46,753 nt of DNA from DASSKK01 sp035690495. Lineage in GTDB: Bacteria; Actinomycetota; Actinomycetes; Propionibacteriales; Nocardioidaceae. The notes under the pieces are model-generated. The model was not told where the DNA came from, made no database searches, and saw nothing but the letters and a program-made list of their open reading frames with translations. The translations under genes were made by a program, and so were the position numbers. Positions 1-6,871 of the stretch are shown here, piece by piece; positions within the stretch are counted from its first letter, which is position 1; each line of letters opens with the position of its first letter. The stretch covers positions 1-46,753 of the forward strand of contig DASSKK010000062.1 of the NCBI GenBank assembly GCA_035690495.1, read 5' to 3'.

Positions 1-2035
1 CGGGGGACCGGCGCAGCGCGACGTCGCCGTCGGCCGGCGGTACCCCCGGCTCGCTGGTGACCTCGTGCGCAATCCGCCATGCGCGCTGCAAGAACCGCAG
101 CGAGCCACCGGGCGACACGTCGGCCCAGTCGATGTCGTCCGCCGGCGGCCCGGCGAACACCACCGTCAGACGAACCGCGTCCACCCCGTACGCCTCGATC
201 TGTTCACCGAGGTCGACCCCGTTGCCGAGGGACTTGCTCATGGCCTTGCCCTGGTTGATCACCTGGCCCTGGTTGATGTGCTCGGTGAACGGCTCGACGA
301 AGTCCACCATCCCCATGTCGTGCAGCACCTTGGTGAAGAACCTGCTGTACAGCAGGTGCAGTACGGCGTGCTCGACACCACCGACGTAGATGTCGACCGG
401 CATCCACTGCCTCACGGCTTCGACGTCGAACGGGCCGTCCTCGTAGTGCGGGGAGCAGTAGCGCAGGAAGTACCACGACGAGTCCACGAAGGTGTCCATC
501 GTGTCCGAGTCGCGCTTGGCGGGGCCACCGCACTGCGGGCAGTCGACGTTCACCCACTCCTCGGCGGCGGCCAGAGGCGAGACGCCCTTCGGCTTCAGGT
601 CGGCGCCCTTCAGCTCCGGCAGGACCACCGGCAGCTGGTCGTCGGGCACCGGCACCTCGCCGCAGTCCGGGCAGTGCACGATCGGTATCGGGCAGCCCCA
701 GTACCGCTGCCGGCTCAGCAGCCAGTCCCGCAGCCGGAAGTTGACGGCGCCCGTGCCGGCACCTCGCTGCTCCAGCCAGTCGATGATCGTGCGCTTGGCC
801 GTGTCGACGTCCAGCCCGTCCAGGCTGATCTCGTCGTTGGCGGAGTTGATCGCCGGCCCCTGCCCGACGTAGGCTTTGCCGCCGCTCTCCTCGAAGCCCT
901 CCGGCGGCTGCACGGTGCGCACGATCCGCAGGTCGAACCTCTCGGCGAAGTCCCAGTCGCGCTGGTCCTGTCCAGGAACCGCCATGATCGCGCCGGTGCC
1001 GTAGTCGGCCAGCACGTAGTCGGCGGCCCAGACCGGGATCCGCTCGCCGGTCGCCGGGTTGACGGCGTGCACGCCCAGGAAGACTCCGGTCTTCGGCCGC
1101 TCCGTGGACAGCCGGTCGATGTCGGAGGCCTTGCGCACCTCCTCCAGGTAGGCGTCGTACGCCGCCCGCTGCTTGGGAGCGCACAGCTGCTCGGCCAGCT
1201 TCGCGTCCGCGGCGACCACCATGAACGTCGCGCCGAAGATCGTGTCGGGTCGCGTGGTGTAGACGCTGATCGAACCCTCCTCGATCACCGGGAAGGTGAC
1301 GTGCGCGCCCTCGGAGCGGCCGATCCAGTTCTTCTGCGCGGTCAGCACCCGCTCGGGCCAATGGCCCTCCAGCGGCACCATGTCGTCCAGCAGCCGCTGT
1401 GCGTAGTCGGTGACCTTGAAGAACCACTGCGTCAGCTCACGCTTGGTGACCTCGGCACCGCAGCGCTCGCACCGGCCGGCGACGACCTGCTCGTTGGCCA
1501 GCACCGTCTGGTCGTTCGGGCACCAGTTGACCGGGCTGTTCTTGCGATATGCCAGCCCCCGCTCGCGGAACCTCAGGAACAGCCACTGCGTCCAGCGGTA
1601 GTACTCCGGGTCGGAGGTGTTCAGCCGGCGTGACCAGTCGAAGCTGACCGCAAAGTGCTTGAACGACTCGTACTGGGTGTCGATGTTGGCATAGGTGTAC
1701 GTCGCCGGGTGCGCGTCGTTGCGGATCGCGGCGTTCTCTGCGGGCAGCCCGAACGAGTCCCAGCCCATCGGGTTCAGCACCCGGTAGCCCCGCTGCCACC
1801 AGTACCTGGCGATCACGTCGTGCAGGGCGGTGACCTCGGCGTGGCCCATGTGCAGGTCGCCGCTGGGGTAGGGGAACATCGTCAGTGCGTAGCGACGCTC
1901 GCGACCGTCGGGCTCGTCGCCGGTGGTGAACGGGTCCAGCTCGTCCCACACCGCCCGCCACTTGGCCTGCACCGCGGCGACGTCGTAGGCCTCGGCGTGC
2001 TGAGGCTCTCCGGCCTGGGCCGTGTGCTGCGTCAT
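1..2035 (-). CDS. leuS: Leucine-tRNA ligase (LeuS), 3' end beyond window
   Basis: Charges tRNA-Leu with leucine in the cytoplasm. The reading frame begins at ATG 2035 (MTQHTAQAGEP) with a GAGGAG ribosome binding site five bases upstream. About 678 codons are visible before the window ends. The class I signature HMGH lies at residues 62-65 in the context PYPSGDLHMGH. An editing (CP1) domain follows, including the TTRPDTIFGATF motif, and the AMSKSLGN form of the KMSKS loop is near residue 597. Cysteine pairs CPDC and CPQC in the middle suggest zinc-binding inserts. Roughly 150-280 C-terminal residues (anticodon-binding part) are missing because of the window edge, not because of truncation. The upstream leader with a leucine-rich peptide and terminator (2081-2176) indicates control by charged tRNA-Leu. 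Family assignment is certain. Confidence 0.97.
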   Translation of the reverse strand, partial: MTQHTAQAGEPQHAEAYDVAAVQAKWRAVWDELDPFTTGDEPDGRERRYALTMFPYPSGDLHMGHAEVTALHDVIARYWWQRGYRVLNPMGWDSFGLPAENAAIRNDAHPATYTYANIDTQYESFKHFAVSFDWSRRLNTSDPEYYRWTQWLFLRFRERGLAYRKNSPVNWCPNDQTVLANEQVVAGRCERCGAEVTKRELTQWFFKVTDYAQRLLDDMVPLEGHWPERVLTAQKNWIGRSEGAHVTFPVIEEGSISVYTTRPDTIFGATFMVVAADAKLAEQLCAPKQRAAYDAYLEEVRKASDIDRLSTERPKTGVFLGVHAVNPATGERIPVWAADYVLADYGTGAIMAVPGQDQRDWDFAERFDLRIVRTVQPPEGFEESGGKAYVGQGPAINSANDEISLDGLDVDTAKRTIIDWLEQRGAGTGAVNFRLRDWLLSRQRYWGCPIPIVHCPDCGEVPVPDDQLPVVLPELKGADLKPKGVSPLAAAEEWVNVDCPQCGGPAKRDSDTMDTFVDSSWYFLRYCSPHYEDGPFDVEAVRQWMPVDIYVGGVEHAVLHLLYSRFFTKVLHDMGMVDFVEPFTEHINQGQVINQGKAMSKSLGNGVDLGEQIEAYGVDAVRLTVVFAGPPADDIDWADVSPGGSLRFLQRAWRIAHEVTSEPGVPPADGDVALRRSP

Positions 2036-2080
2036 CGGGTCTCCTCGTGGTAGCGGTTCGTTGCGGGTGTGGTCGGGCAC

Positions 2081-2106
2081 AAAAAAACCCCTCGCGCACG
2101 AGGGGT
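2081..2106 (-). terminator. Intrinsic terminator in the leuS leader (attenuator)
   Basis: On the minus strand the sequence CCCCTCG-TGCG-CGAGGGG is followed by seven Ts. The stem arms are 2099-2105 and 2088-2094, extended by an A-T pair. It lies 45 bases before the leuS start and directly after the leucine leader peptide, so it is placed to abort transcription before leuS, not to end an upstream gene. U-tracts like this are rare in this GC-rich window. Confidence 0.88.
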
Positions 2107-2150
2107 AGCCGCGTCGCGGTCGCCGATCAGTCCGGCACCGTCAACGCGGC
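2104..2150 (-). promoter_or_regulatory. Alternative RNA structures of the leuS attenuator
   Basis: Hand folding of the minus-strand RNA gives two exclusive states. State one is a long hairpin in which 2150-2142 pairs with 2116-2108 (9 bp, one G-U), 2140-2137 with 2120-2117, and 2136-2133 with 2125-2122; it is compatible with the terminator. State two pairs 2139-2133 (GGTGCCG) with 2111-2104 (CGGCTACC, one bulged T). It gives 7 bp and takes the first two Cs and the closing A of the terminator stem. A ribosome stalled on the Leu codons would cover 2150-2142 and favour state two (antitermination). A ribosome at the stop codon would cover 2139-2133 and favour termination. Energies were not computed. 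Confidence 0.62.
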
Positions 2151-2176
2151 CCGCTAAGCAGGAGGCTGGTTCTCAT
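2141..2176 (-). CDS. leuL: leuS leader peptide MRTSLLLSGPR
   Basis: A 12-codon frame ATG...TGA encodes MRTSLLLSGPR. Residues 5-7 are three consecutive leucines written with three different codons, CTC CTG CTT (2164-2156). It ends 34 bases before the terminator stem and 105 bases before the leuS start. No Shine-Dalgarno precedes it. A TACCCT hexamer six bases upstream suggests that transcription starts at the A of this ATG, giving a leaderless message. Such arrangements are known for amino-acid-responsive attenuation: ribosomes stall at the Leu codons when charged tRNA-Leu is scarce and transcription proceeds into leuS. The gene symbol is by analogy with other leucine leader peptides. Function is inferred from layout and hand folding. 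Confidence 0.8.
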   Translation of the reverse strand: MRTSLLLSGPR

Positions 2177-2182
2177 GCAACC

Positions 2183-2213
2183 AGGGTAGCGCACGTTCAC
2201 GCGAGCTCGTCGA
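2183..2213 (-). promoter_or_regulatory. Candidate promoter of the leuS leader (leaderless)
   Basis: A -10-like TACCCT (2188-2183) ends six bases before the leader-peptide ATG at 2176, so the predicted transcription start is the A of that ATG. A weak -35 candidate TCGACG (2213-2208) lies 19 bases upstream, inside the last codons of the marR gene. The assignment rests on spacing and on the same arrangement at many other genes here. Confidence 0.55.
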
Positions 2214-2688
2214 GATGGTTCTCCAGCACGAGCAGGCCGCGGTGCAGAGCGGCGTACCCGTCGGGGCCGATGGCCCGGGCCCACGCCTCCCCGAGCCGCG
2301 TCGCGGTCTGCGAGATCACCTCCACGGCGGCATGGCCGCGCTCGGTCAGCCGCACCACGCGAGTGCGCCGGTTCTCGGGATGGGCCTCGCGGACGAGGTA
2401 GCCGGCATCCTCCAGCTGGTGCAGGAGATGGTTCATCGCCTGCTTCGAGGCCCGGTTGCGGGCAGCCAGCCAGCCCGGCCTGCGTCCTTCGGGGCCGGGG
2501 TGCTGCAACACCGCGAGGTGGGCAGGAAGCACGTCGTCGTAACCGGCGTCGCGCAGCGCCGTGAGCAGCGCCTGGCGCACCACCACGCTCGGCCGACGAA
2601 GCAGCGCGGGCACCGGAGGCGGCGCACCGACCGCACGAGGCGCCTCGGCACCCCGGTCGCGCTGCTCCTGCTTCGCGCCCCCACTCAT
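2197..2688 (-). CDS. MarR-family winged-helix transcriptional regulator
   Basis: A 163-residue protein with the MarR pattern: a helix-turn-helix and wing region around residues 75-120, including ASKQAMNHLLHQLEDAGYLVR, then the wing RRTRVVRLTERG and a C-terminal dimerisation helix. MarR proteins bind DNA as dimers and usually lose affinity on binding phenolic or other small ligands. ATG 2688 is used. GGAGG lies almost against it, so initiation may not depend on that site. The gene ends only 20 bases before the leuS leader peptide, so the leuS promoter overlaps its 3' end, or read-through from marR could feed the attenuator. Upstream lies an AT-rich stretch and then the 23-bp repeat shared with the divergent epimerase gene. 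The ligand and targets are unknown. Confidence 0.88.
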   Translation of the reverse strand: MSGGAKQEQRDRGAEAPRAVGAPPPVPALLRRPSVVVRQALLTALRDAGYDDVLPAHLAVLQHPGPEGRRPGWLAARNRASKQAMNHLLHQLEDAGYLVREAHPENRRTRVVRLTERGHAAVEVISQTATRLGEAWARAIGPDGYAALHRGLLVLENHLDELA

Positions 2689-2701
2689 CCCTCCAGTCTG
2701 G

Positions 2702-2745
2702 CGTACCTAATGCGGCTAATAAGCCTATACAGCACGATTGTGCCC
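2702..2745. promoter_or_regulatory. AT-rich divergent region with repeated CTAAT, possible MarR operator
   Basis: This short stretch is clearly richer in A and T than its surroundings. It contains two CTAAT elements (2707-2711 and 2716-2720, nine bases apart) and the small dyad GCAC-GATT-GTGC. It sits directly upstream of the marR start and could hold its promoter and autoregulatory site. No perfect dyad typical of MarR operators is visible, so this is tentative. Confidence 0.3.
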
Positions 2746-2820
2746 ATTCGGCCGAGGCGGCCACCCCCGAACGGACCATCTGCTACCGCCCGGTCCCCGG
2801 CGGTGCCGCCGGCGCATCCC

Positions 2821-2958
2821 GGGCGGGGTGGCGGGGGACGACCGGGCGGGGTGGCGGGGGACGACCGGACGGGGTGGCGGGGGACGACCGGGCGGGGTGG
2901 CGGGGGACGACTGGGCGGGGTGGCGGGGGACGACTGGGCGGGGTGGCGGGGGACGACT
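2821..2958 (+). repeat. Six-copy 23-bp G-rich tandem repeat
   Basis: Six head-to-tail 23-base units begin at 2821, 2844, 2867, 2890, 2913 and 2936. Each contains the G-rich core GGGCGGGGTGGCGGGGG and then ACGAC(C/T). Copy 3 has one substitution (GGAC for GGGC) and copies 4-6 end in T instead of C. The G-rich strand is the coding strand of the following epimerase gene. The array ends two bases before a TAGGGT hexamer (2961-2966). G-runs of 3, 4, 2 and 5 could form G-quadruplexes. The same unit recurs at 11848-11938. There are no spacers, so this is not a CRISPR array. Confidence 0.95.
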
Positions 2959-2960
2959 AG

Positions 2961-2966
2961 TAGGGT
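2961..2966 (+). promoter_or_regulatory. -10-like TAGGGT before the epimerase gene
   Basis: TAGGGT lies eight bases before ATG 2975, consistent with a leaderless or near-leaderless transcript. The position expected for a -35 box is occupied by the last 23-bp repeat unit and has no TTGAC-like sequence. Confidence 0.5.
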
Positions 2967-2974
2967 CCCGCGAC

Positions 2975-3979
2975 ATGAAGGTTCTCCTCACCGGCGGGGC
3001 CGGGTACATCGGGTCGACGACCGCCAAGGCGCTCGAGGACGCCGGGCACGTCCCGGTGGTCGTGGACTCCTTGCTGACCGGCCCCCGGGTCTTCGTGCGC
3101 GACCGGATCTTCTACGAGGGCGACATCGCCGACCGGGACCTGCTGGCCAGCGTGGTGCGCGACCACCCCGACATCGAGTGCACCATCCACATGGCGGCGC
3201 GGATCGTCGTACCGGAGTCGGTGGCGCAGCCCTACGAGTACTACCGGGACAACGTCGCCAAGTCCTTGGAGATGTTCGACGAGCTGGTCAGGCTCGGCAA
3301 GCCTCGGGTGGTCTTCTCCTCCAGCGCCTCGCTGTACGCCACCGTCGACGGGTTCGAGGTCGACGAGGCCGCCCCTCTCGATCCGCCCTCGCCGTACGCC
3401 CGCACGAAGCGCGTGATGGAGATGGCGCTGACCGACATCGCCGTGGCCACCGACCTGCGCGCGATCATCCTGCGCTACTTCAACCCGATCGGCTCGGACC
3501 CGGACCTCGAGTCGGGCATCTACGCCAAGGAGCCCTCGCACATCCTGGGCCAGCTGGTGATGGCCGCCCAGGGACTCAAGGACGCGTTCACGATCACCGG
3601 CACCGAGCACCCGACCCGTGACGGCACCGGGATCCGCGACTACATCCACGTGTGGGACCTGGCGCGTGCCCACGTGCGGGCCGTCGAGCAGTTCGACGCC
3701 GTGCTCGCCTCCGTTGGCGCACCGAGCACGGTGATCAACCTCGGCACCGGCGCGGGCATCACCGTGCGGGAGATGGTGGCCGCCTTCGAGTCGGTCTACG
3801 GCTCGCCGGTGCCCGTGCGGGAGGCACCGCCGCGGCCGGGCGACGCCGTCGGCGCATTCGCCAACGTCGACAAGGCGCGCGAGGTGCTCGGGTGGACCTC
3901 GTCGTTGTCGGTCGAGGACGGCATCGCCTCGGCGCTGGCCTGGGGGCGCAAGCGCAAGCAGGTGCTCGGCTATGAGTGA
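2975..3979 (+). CDS. galE: UDP-glucose 4-epimerase-like NAD-dependent epimerase (extended SDR)
   Basis: Predicted to interconvert UDP-glucose and UDP-galactose, or a related nucleotide sugar, using bound NAD. The 334-residue length matches GalE. The NAD-binding TGGAGYIG lies at residues 6-13. The catalytic Tyr141-xxx-Lys145 is in SPYARTK, the serine cluster VFSSSASLY precedes it, and the substrate-region phrase RYFNPIGSDP and the NLGTGAG loop follow. ATG 2975 has no Shine-Dalgarno, but TAGGGT lies 8 bases upstream. The stop overlaps the next gene by 8 bases (ATGAGTGA), so the two are probably translationally coupled. The exact nucleotide sugar cannot be read from sequence. The upstream repeat array is unusual for this gene. 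Confidence 0.88.
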   Translation: MKVLLTGGAGYIGSTTAKALEDAGHVPVVVDSLLTGPRVFVRDRIFYEGDIADRDLLASVVRDHPDIECTIHMAARIVVPESVAQPYEYYRDNVAKSLEMFDELVRLGKPRVVFSSSASLYATVDGFEVDEAAPLDPPSPYARTKRVMEMALTDIAVATDLRAIILRYFNPIGSDPDLESGIYAKEPSHILGQLVMAAQGLKDAFTITGTEHPTRDGTGIRDYIHVWDLARAHVRAVEQFDAVLASVGAPSTVINLGTGAGITVREMVAAFESVYGSPVPVREAPPRPGDAVGAFANVDKAREVLGWTSSLSVEDGIASALAWGRKRKQVLGYE

Positions 3980-4760
3980 CCGCCGCGGGCCGGCCGACTC
4001 TGCGCTCGGGGACCTGTTCCGGCTGGACGGCCGGGTGGCGATCGTCACCGGAGCCTCCTCCGGTCTCGGGGTCGCGTTCGCCCGCGCGCTGGCCGAGGCC
4101 GGCGCCGACGTGGTGCTCGGTGCGCGGCGCGTCGAGCGGCTCGAGGACACCCAGCGGCTCGTCGAGGCGGCCGGTCGCCGTTCGCTGGCAGTGGGCACCG
4201 ACGTAGCCGATCCCGACCAGTGCAGCCGGCTGGTGGAGGCGGCGATGGGCGAGTTCGGGCACGTCGACGTGCTCGTGAACAACGCCGGCGTCGGCACCGC
4301 CGTGCCCGCGACCCGGGAGACGCCCGAGCAGTTCCGCCAGGTGATCGACGTGAACCTGAACGGCTGCTACTGGATGGCACAGGCGTGCGGACGGGTGATG
4401 TCGCCCGGCAGCAGCATCGTGAACATCTCCAGCGTGCTCGGCCTGACCACCGGCGGACTGCCGCAGGCGGCGTACTCCTCCTCGAAGGCCGGGCTGATCG
4501 GGCTGACCCGCGATCTCGCGCAGCAGTGGACCGGCCGCAAGGGGATCCGGGTGAACGCGATCGCGCCGGGCTTCTTCGTCTCGGAGATGACCGACCAGTA
4601 CGCACCGGGCTACCTGGAGTCGATGGCGACGCGGATCCCCGCCGGACGCAACGGCGACCCTCGCGAGCTCGCAGCGACCGTGGTGTTCCTCGCCTCCGAC
4701 GCCGCCGGCTACATCACCGGGCAGACCCTCGCGGTCGACGGAGGTATGACCATCACCTGA
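3972..4760 (+). CDS. Short-chain dehydrogenase/reductase (classical SDR)
   Basis: A 262-residue NAD(P)-dependent oxidoreductase. The cofactor motif TGASSGLG is at residues 26-33, NNAG at 103-106, catalytic Ser153 in NISS, and Tyr168/Lys172 in AAYSSSKAG. The C-terminal GQTLAVDGGMT is typical of 3-oxoacyl-ACP reductase or glucose-dehydrogenase-like SDRs. It overlaps the epimerase gene by eight bases, suggesting co-expression and perhaps a shared sugar-related pathway. Substrate is not determinable. An N-terminal extension of about 20 residues precedes the Rossmann core and the start is set by the ATG inside the epimerase stop region. Confidence 0.9.
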   Translation: MSDRRGPADSALGDLFRLDGRVAIVTGASSGLGVAFARALAEAGADVVLGARRVERLEDTQRLVEAAGRRSLAVGTDVADPDQCSRLVEAAMGEFGHVDVLVNNAGVGTAVPATRETPEQFRQVIDVNLNGCYWMAQACGRVMSPGSSIVNISSVLGLTTGGLPQAAYSSSKAGLIGLTRDLAQQWTGRKGIRVNAIAPGFFVSEMTDQYAPGYLESMATRIPAGRNGDPRELAATVVFLASDAAGYITGQTLAVDGGMTIT

Positions 4761-4772
4761 TCCGGTGGCAGC

Positions 4773-5288
4773 ATGGAGCCCATGAGCAGTTCGCAGAACA
4801 TCGGCCGGATGCGCAATGCGCTTTCCCTCGACTTCCCGATGTCGCTCGGCGTCTATGAGAAGTACGAGCAGGCCCAGGAGGCGGTCGACTTCCTGTCCGA
4901 CCACGAGTTCCCGGTGCAGAACTGCATGATCGTCGGCACCGAGCTCAAGCAGGTGGAGCGGGTCACCGGCCGGCTCACCACCGGTCGCGTTGCCGCCGGC
5001 GGGGCGCTGTCCGGACTGTGGATGGGTCTGTTCATCGGACTGATCTTCTCCTTCTTCGGCAAGGGCGCGAACACGCTTGCCATCATCGTGTCCACCGTGA
5101 TCATCGGCGCGCTGTTCGGCCTGATCTGGGCGCTGGTGGGGTACGCCGCGACGCGCGGCAGGCGCGACTTCAGCTCGGTGACCCAGATCGTCGCCACCCG
5201 TTACGAGGTGCTCGTCGAGCACAAGCACGCCGAGCAGGGCCGGCAGCTGCTCGCCCAGATGCCGGGAGCACGGCAGCAAGGCTTCTGA
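4773..5288 (+). CDS. General-stress-type membrane protein (YflT-like N-terminus)
   Basis: A 171-residue protein. The N-terminal half (about residues 25-70, VYEKYEQAQEAVDFLSDHEFPV) resembles the general stress protein 17M/YflT domain. It is followed by a glycine-rich linker and two hydrophobic helices (about 80-103 and 108-130), then a soluble tail with a second short alpha/beta segment. Proteins of this form are common in actinobacteria and are often labelled general stress protein or, doubtfully, magnesium transporter-like. No biochemical role is established. The start could be ATG 4773 or ATG 4782; the latter has GGAG close upstream. It lies 12 bases after the SDR gene and may be in the same operon. 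Confidence 0.75.
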   Translation: MEPMSSSQNIGRMRNALSLDFPMSLGVYEKYEQAQEAVDFLSDHEFPVQNCMIVGTELKQVERVTGRLTTGRVAAGGALSGLWMGLFIGLIFSFFGKGANTLAIIVSTVIIGALFGLIWALVGYAATRGRRDFSSVTQIVATRYEVLVEHKHAEQGRQLLAQMPGARQQGF

Positions 5289-5348
5289 GGCCCAGGCCAC
5301 CCACCATCCGGTGTCCGCGAACTTCACTGCCTGCGGTGACAGCCTCTC

Positions 5349-5354
5349 TAGAGT
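5349..5354 (+). promoter_or_regulatory. -10-like TAGAGT, leaderless SDR gene
   Basis: TAGAGT ends six bases before ATG 5361, so the predicted transcription start is the A of the start codon. No Shine-Dalgarno is present, which agrees with leaderless translation. Confidence 0.6.
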
Positions 5355-5360
5355 GACCTC

Positions 5361-6095
5361 ATGCACCGAACGGCACTAGTCACCGGAGGCAGCCGTGGGA
5401 TCGGCGCGGCGACCGCCCGCAGACTCGCCCGGGACGGCTGGGATGTGGCGCTCTCCTACCGTGACCGCGCGGACGCAGCCGAGCAGGTGGTGGCTGCCTG
5501 TCGCGCGGAGGGCGTGCGTGCGCTGTCACTGCGCTGCGACGTGTCCCGCGAGGACGAGGTCGACGCCATGTTCGCCACCGTTGCCGACGAACTCGGCGAG
5601 ATGGCGGCGGTGGTGAACAATGCCGGCATCGCCCCGCCGCCGGGGCGGGTCGAGGACTACGATGCCGCCCGCCTGCACCAGGTCATGGCTGTGAACGTGG
5701 TCGGCGCCTACCTGGTGGCCGGGCGTGCCGTCCGGGCGATGTCGACCGCTCACGGCGGAGCGGGTGGTGTCCTGGTGAACGTCTCCTCGCGGGCGGCGGT
5801 GCTCGGCAGCGCCGGGGAGTATGTCGACTATGCGGGCTCCAAGGCCGCCGTCGACGCGCTCACGGTCGGTCTTGCTGGCGAAGTAGCCGCCGATGGCGTC
5901 CGGGTGGTCGGTGTGCGTCCTGGGCTGATCGAGACCGACATCCACGCACCGGGGCGGTTGGTGCGGCTGGGCAGCACCCCTCCGCTCGGCCGGCCGGGCG
6001 CCGCCGACGAGGTGGCCGGCGCCATCGCCTTCCTGGTCTCGCCCGACGCGTCGTACATGACCGGCACCACCCTGGACGTCTCCGGCGGCCGCTGA
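5361..6095 (+). CDS. Short-chain dehydrogenase/reductase (FabG-like)
   Basis: A 244-residue classical SDR with TGGSRGIG at residues 8-15, NNAG at 86-89, Ser142 in NVSSRAAV and the catalytic pair Tyr157/Lys161 in DYAGSKAAV. The end, TGTTLDVSGGR, is typical of 3-oxoacyl-ACP reductase-like or sugar-dehydrogenase-like SDRs. TAGAGT six bases upstream of ATG 5361 implies its own leaderless promoter, so it need not belong to the epimerase operon. The substrate is unknown. It is not a recent duplicate of the SDR at 3972: the two differ widely outside the motifs. Confidence 0.9.
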   Translation: MHRTALVTGGSRGIGAATARRLARDGWDVALSYRDRADAAEQVVAACRAEGVRALSLRCDVSREDEVDAMFATVADELGEMAAVVNNAGIAPPPGRVEDYDAARLHQVMAVNVVGAYLVAGRAVRAMSTAHGGAGGVLVNVSSRAAVLGSAGEYVDYAGSKAAVDALTVGLAGEVAADGVRVVGVRPGLIETDIHAPGRLVRLGSTPPLGRPGAADEVAGAIAFLVSPDASYMTGTTLDVSGGR

Positions 6096-6242
6096 CGAGT
6101 CGGCAGAGCGGGAGCCGGAATCAGCCCTGCGGGCTGGTGTCGTCCATTCCTCCGAGGCGGTGCCCAGAGCCGGTTGGCTGGACGGCGCGTACGCCGCCCT
6201 GGCAGCGTGAGCTACCGGACGCCGATCGTCCGCGATCCGGTG

Positions 6243-6248
6243 TACGTT
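6243..6248 (+). promoter_or_regulatory. Extended -10-like TGTACGTT, leaderless GNAT gene
   Basis: TACGTT, with TG directly before it (TGTACGTT), ends six bases before ATG 6255. This predicts a transcript beginning at the start codon. No ribosome binding site is visible. Confidence 0.5.
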
Positions 6249-6254
6249 GCCGCC

Positions 6255-6842
6255 ATGCCCGACTTCACGATCAAGGCGCTCACGCCGGAGACGTTCGACG
6301 ACTTCGCCGCTCTCGTCGAGCGGAACAAGGGCATGTTCGCCAGCTGCTGGTGCACGCACTTCCATCCCGATTGCGCGGAGAAGGGCCAGAGCGCCGAGGG
6401 GAACCGGGCGCTCAAGCAACGTCTGGTGGCCGACGGGATCGCGCACGCGGCGCTGGTCTACGACGGCGACCGGGCCGTCGCCTGGGCGGAGTACGGATCA
6501 CCCGAGGAGCTGCCCAACATCCATCACCGCAAGGAGTACGTCGCCACTGCCGAGCGACTGCCCGACTACCGGGTCACCTGCATCCTCGTCGAGCGCGGCC
6601 TTCGTGGTCAGGGCCTGGCGGAGATCGCCCTGCGCGGAGCCGTCGAGCTGATCGCGCGGGCCGGTGGCGGCCTGGTCGAGGGCTACCCGCACGACACCGG
6701 CGGGGTCCGGAAGAAGAACTCGTCGTTCCTCTACAACGGCACCCGCACGATGTACGAGCGCGAGGGCTTCACCTACGACCGGACCAAGGGCCAGGGCAAC
6801 TGCGTGTTGGTGCGCGAGGTGGCCCCGAGGACGCGCGACTGA
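6255..6842 (+). CDS. GNAT-family N-acetyltransferase
   Basis: A 195-residue protein starting MPDFTIKALTPETFDDF. The acetyl-CoA-binding signature is in VTCILVERGLRGQGLAEIAL (about residues 99-118), where RGQGLA is the Q/RxxGxG/A pyrophosphate loop. The late segment FLYNGTRTMYEREGF is typical of small GNAT acetyltransferases that act on amino groups of small molecules. An earlier in-frame start at 6174 would add 27 residues with no family features, so ATG 6255 is preferred. The substrate is unknown. It converges on tRNA-Ala and the permease gene. Confidence 0.82.
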   Translation: MPDFTIKALTPETFDDFAALVERNKGMFASCWCTHFHPDCAEKGQSAEGNRALKQRLVADGIAHAALVYDGDRAVAWAEYGSPEELPNIHHRKEYVATAERLPDYRVTCILVERGLRGQGLAEIALRGAVELIARAGGGLVEGYPHDTGGVRKKNSSFLYNGTRTMYEREGFTYDRTKGQGNCVLVREVAPRTRD

Positions 6843-6871
6843 ACTGCCGGCATGGCCCTGGTCTGCGACTT

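Noticed and set aside
65..1633. Long plus-strand open frame of about 520 codons opposite leuS
   Set aside because: It is the antisense shadow of leuS in GC-rich DNA; the leuS motifs on the minus strand are unambiguous.
2041..2176. T-box riboswitch for leuS
   Set aside because: There is no T-box consensus (TGGNACC-type) or specifier-loop fold; the leader peptide and terminator explain the region.
2821..2958. CRISPR array
   Set aside because: Units are contiguous with no spacers and no cas genes are in the window.
2738..2974. N-terminal extension of the epimerase reading through the 23-bp repeats (GDDRAGWRGTTGRG-type residues)
   Set aside because: The residues only translate the repeat; the GalE Rossmann motif starts at the normal distance from ATG 2975.
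6096..6254. Gene or RNA between the second SDR and GNAT genes
   Set aside because: No conserved motif or hairpin found beyond the GNAT promoter.
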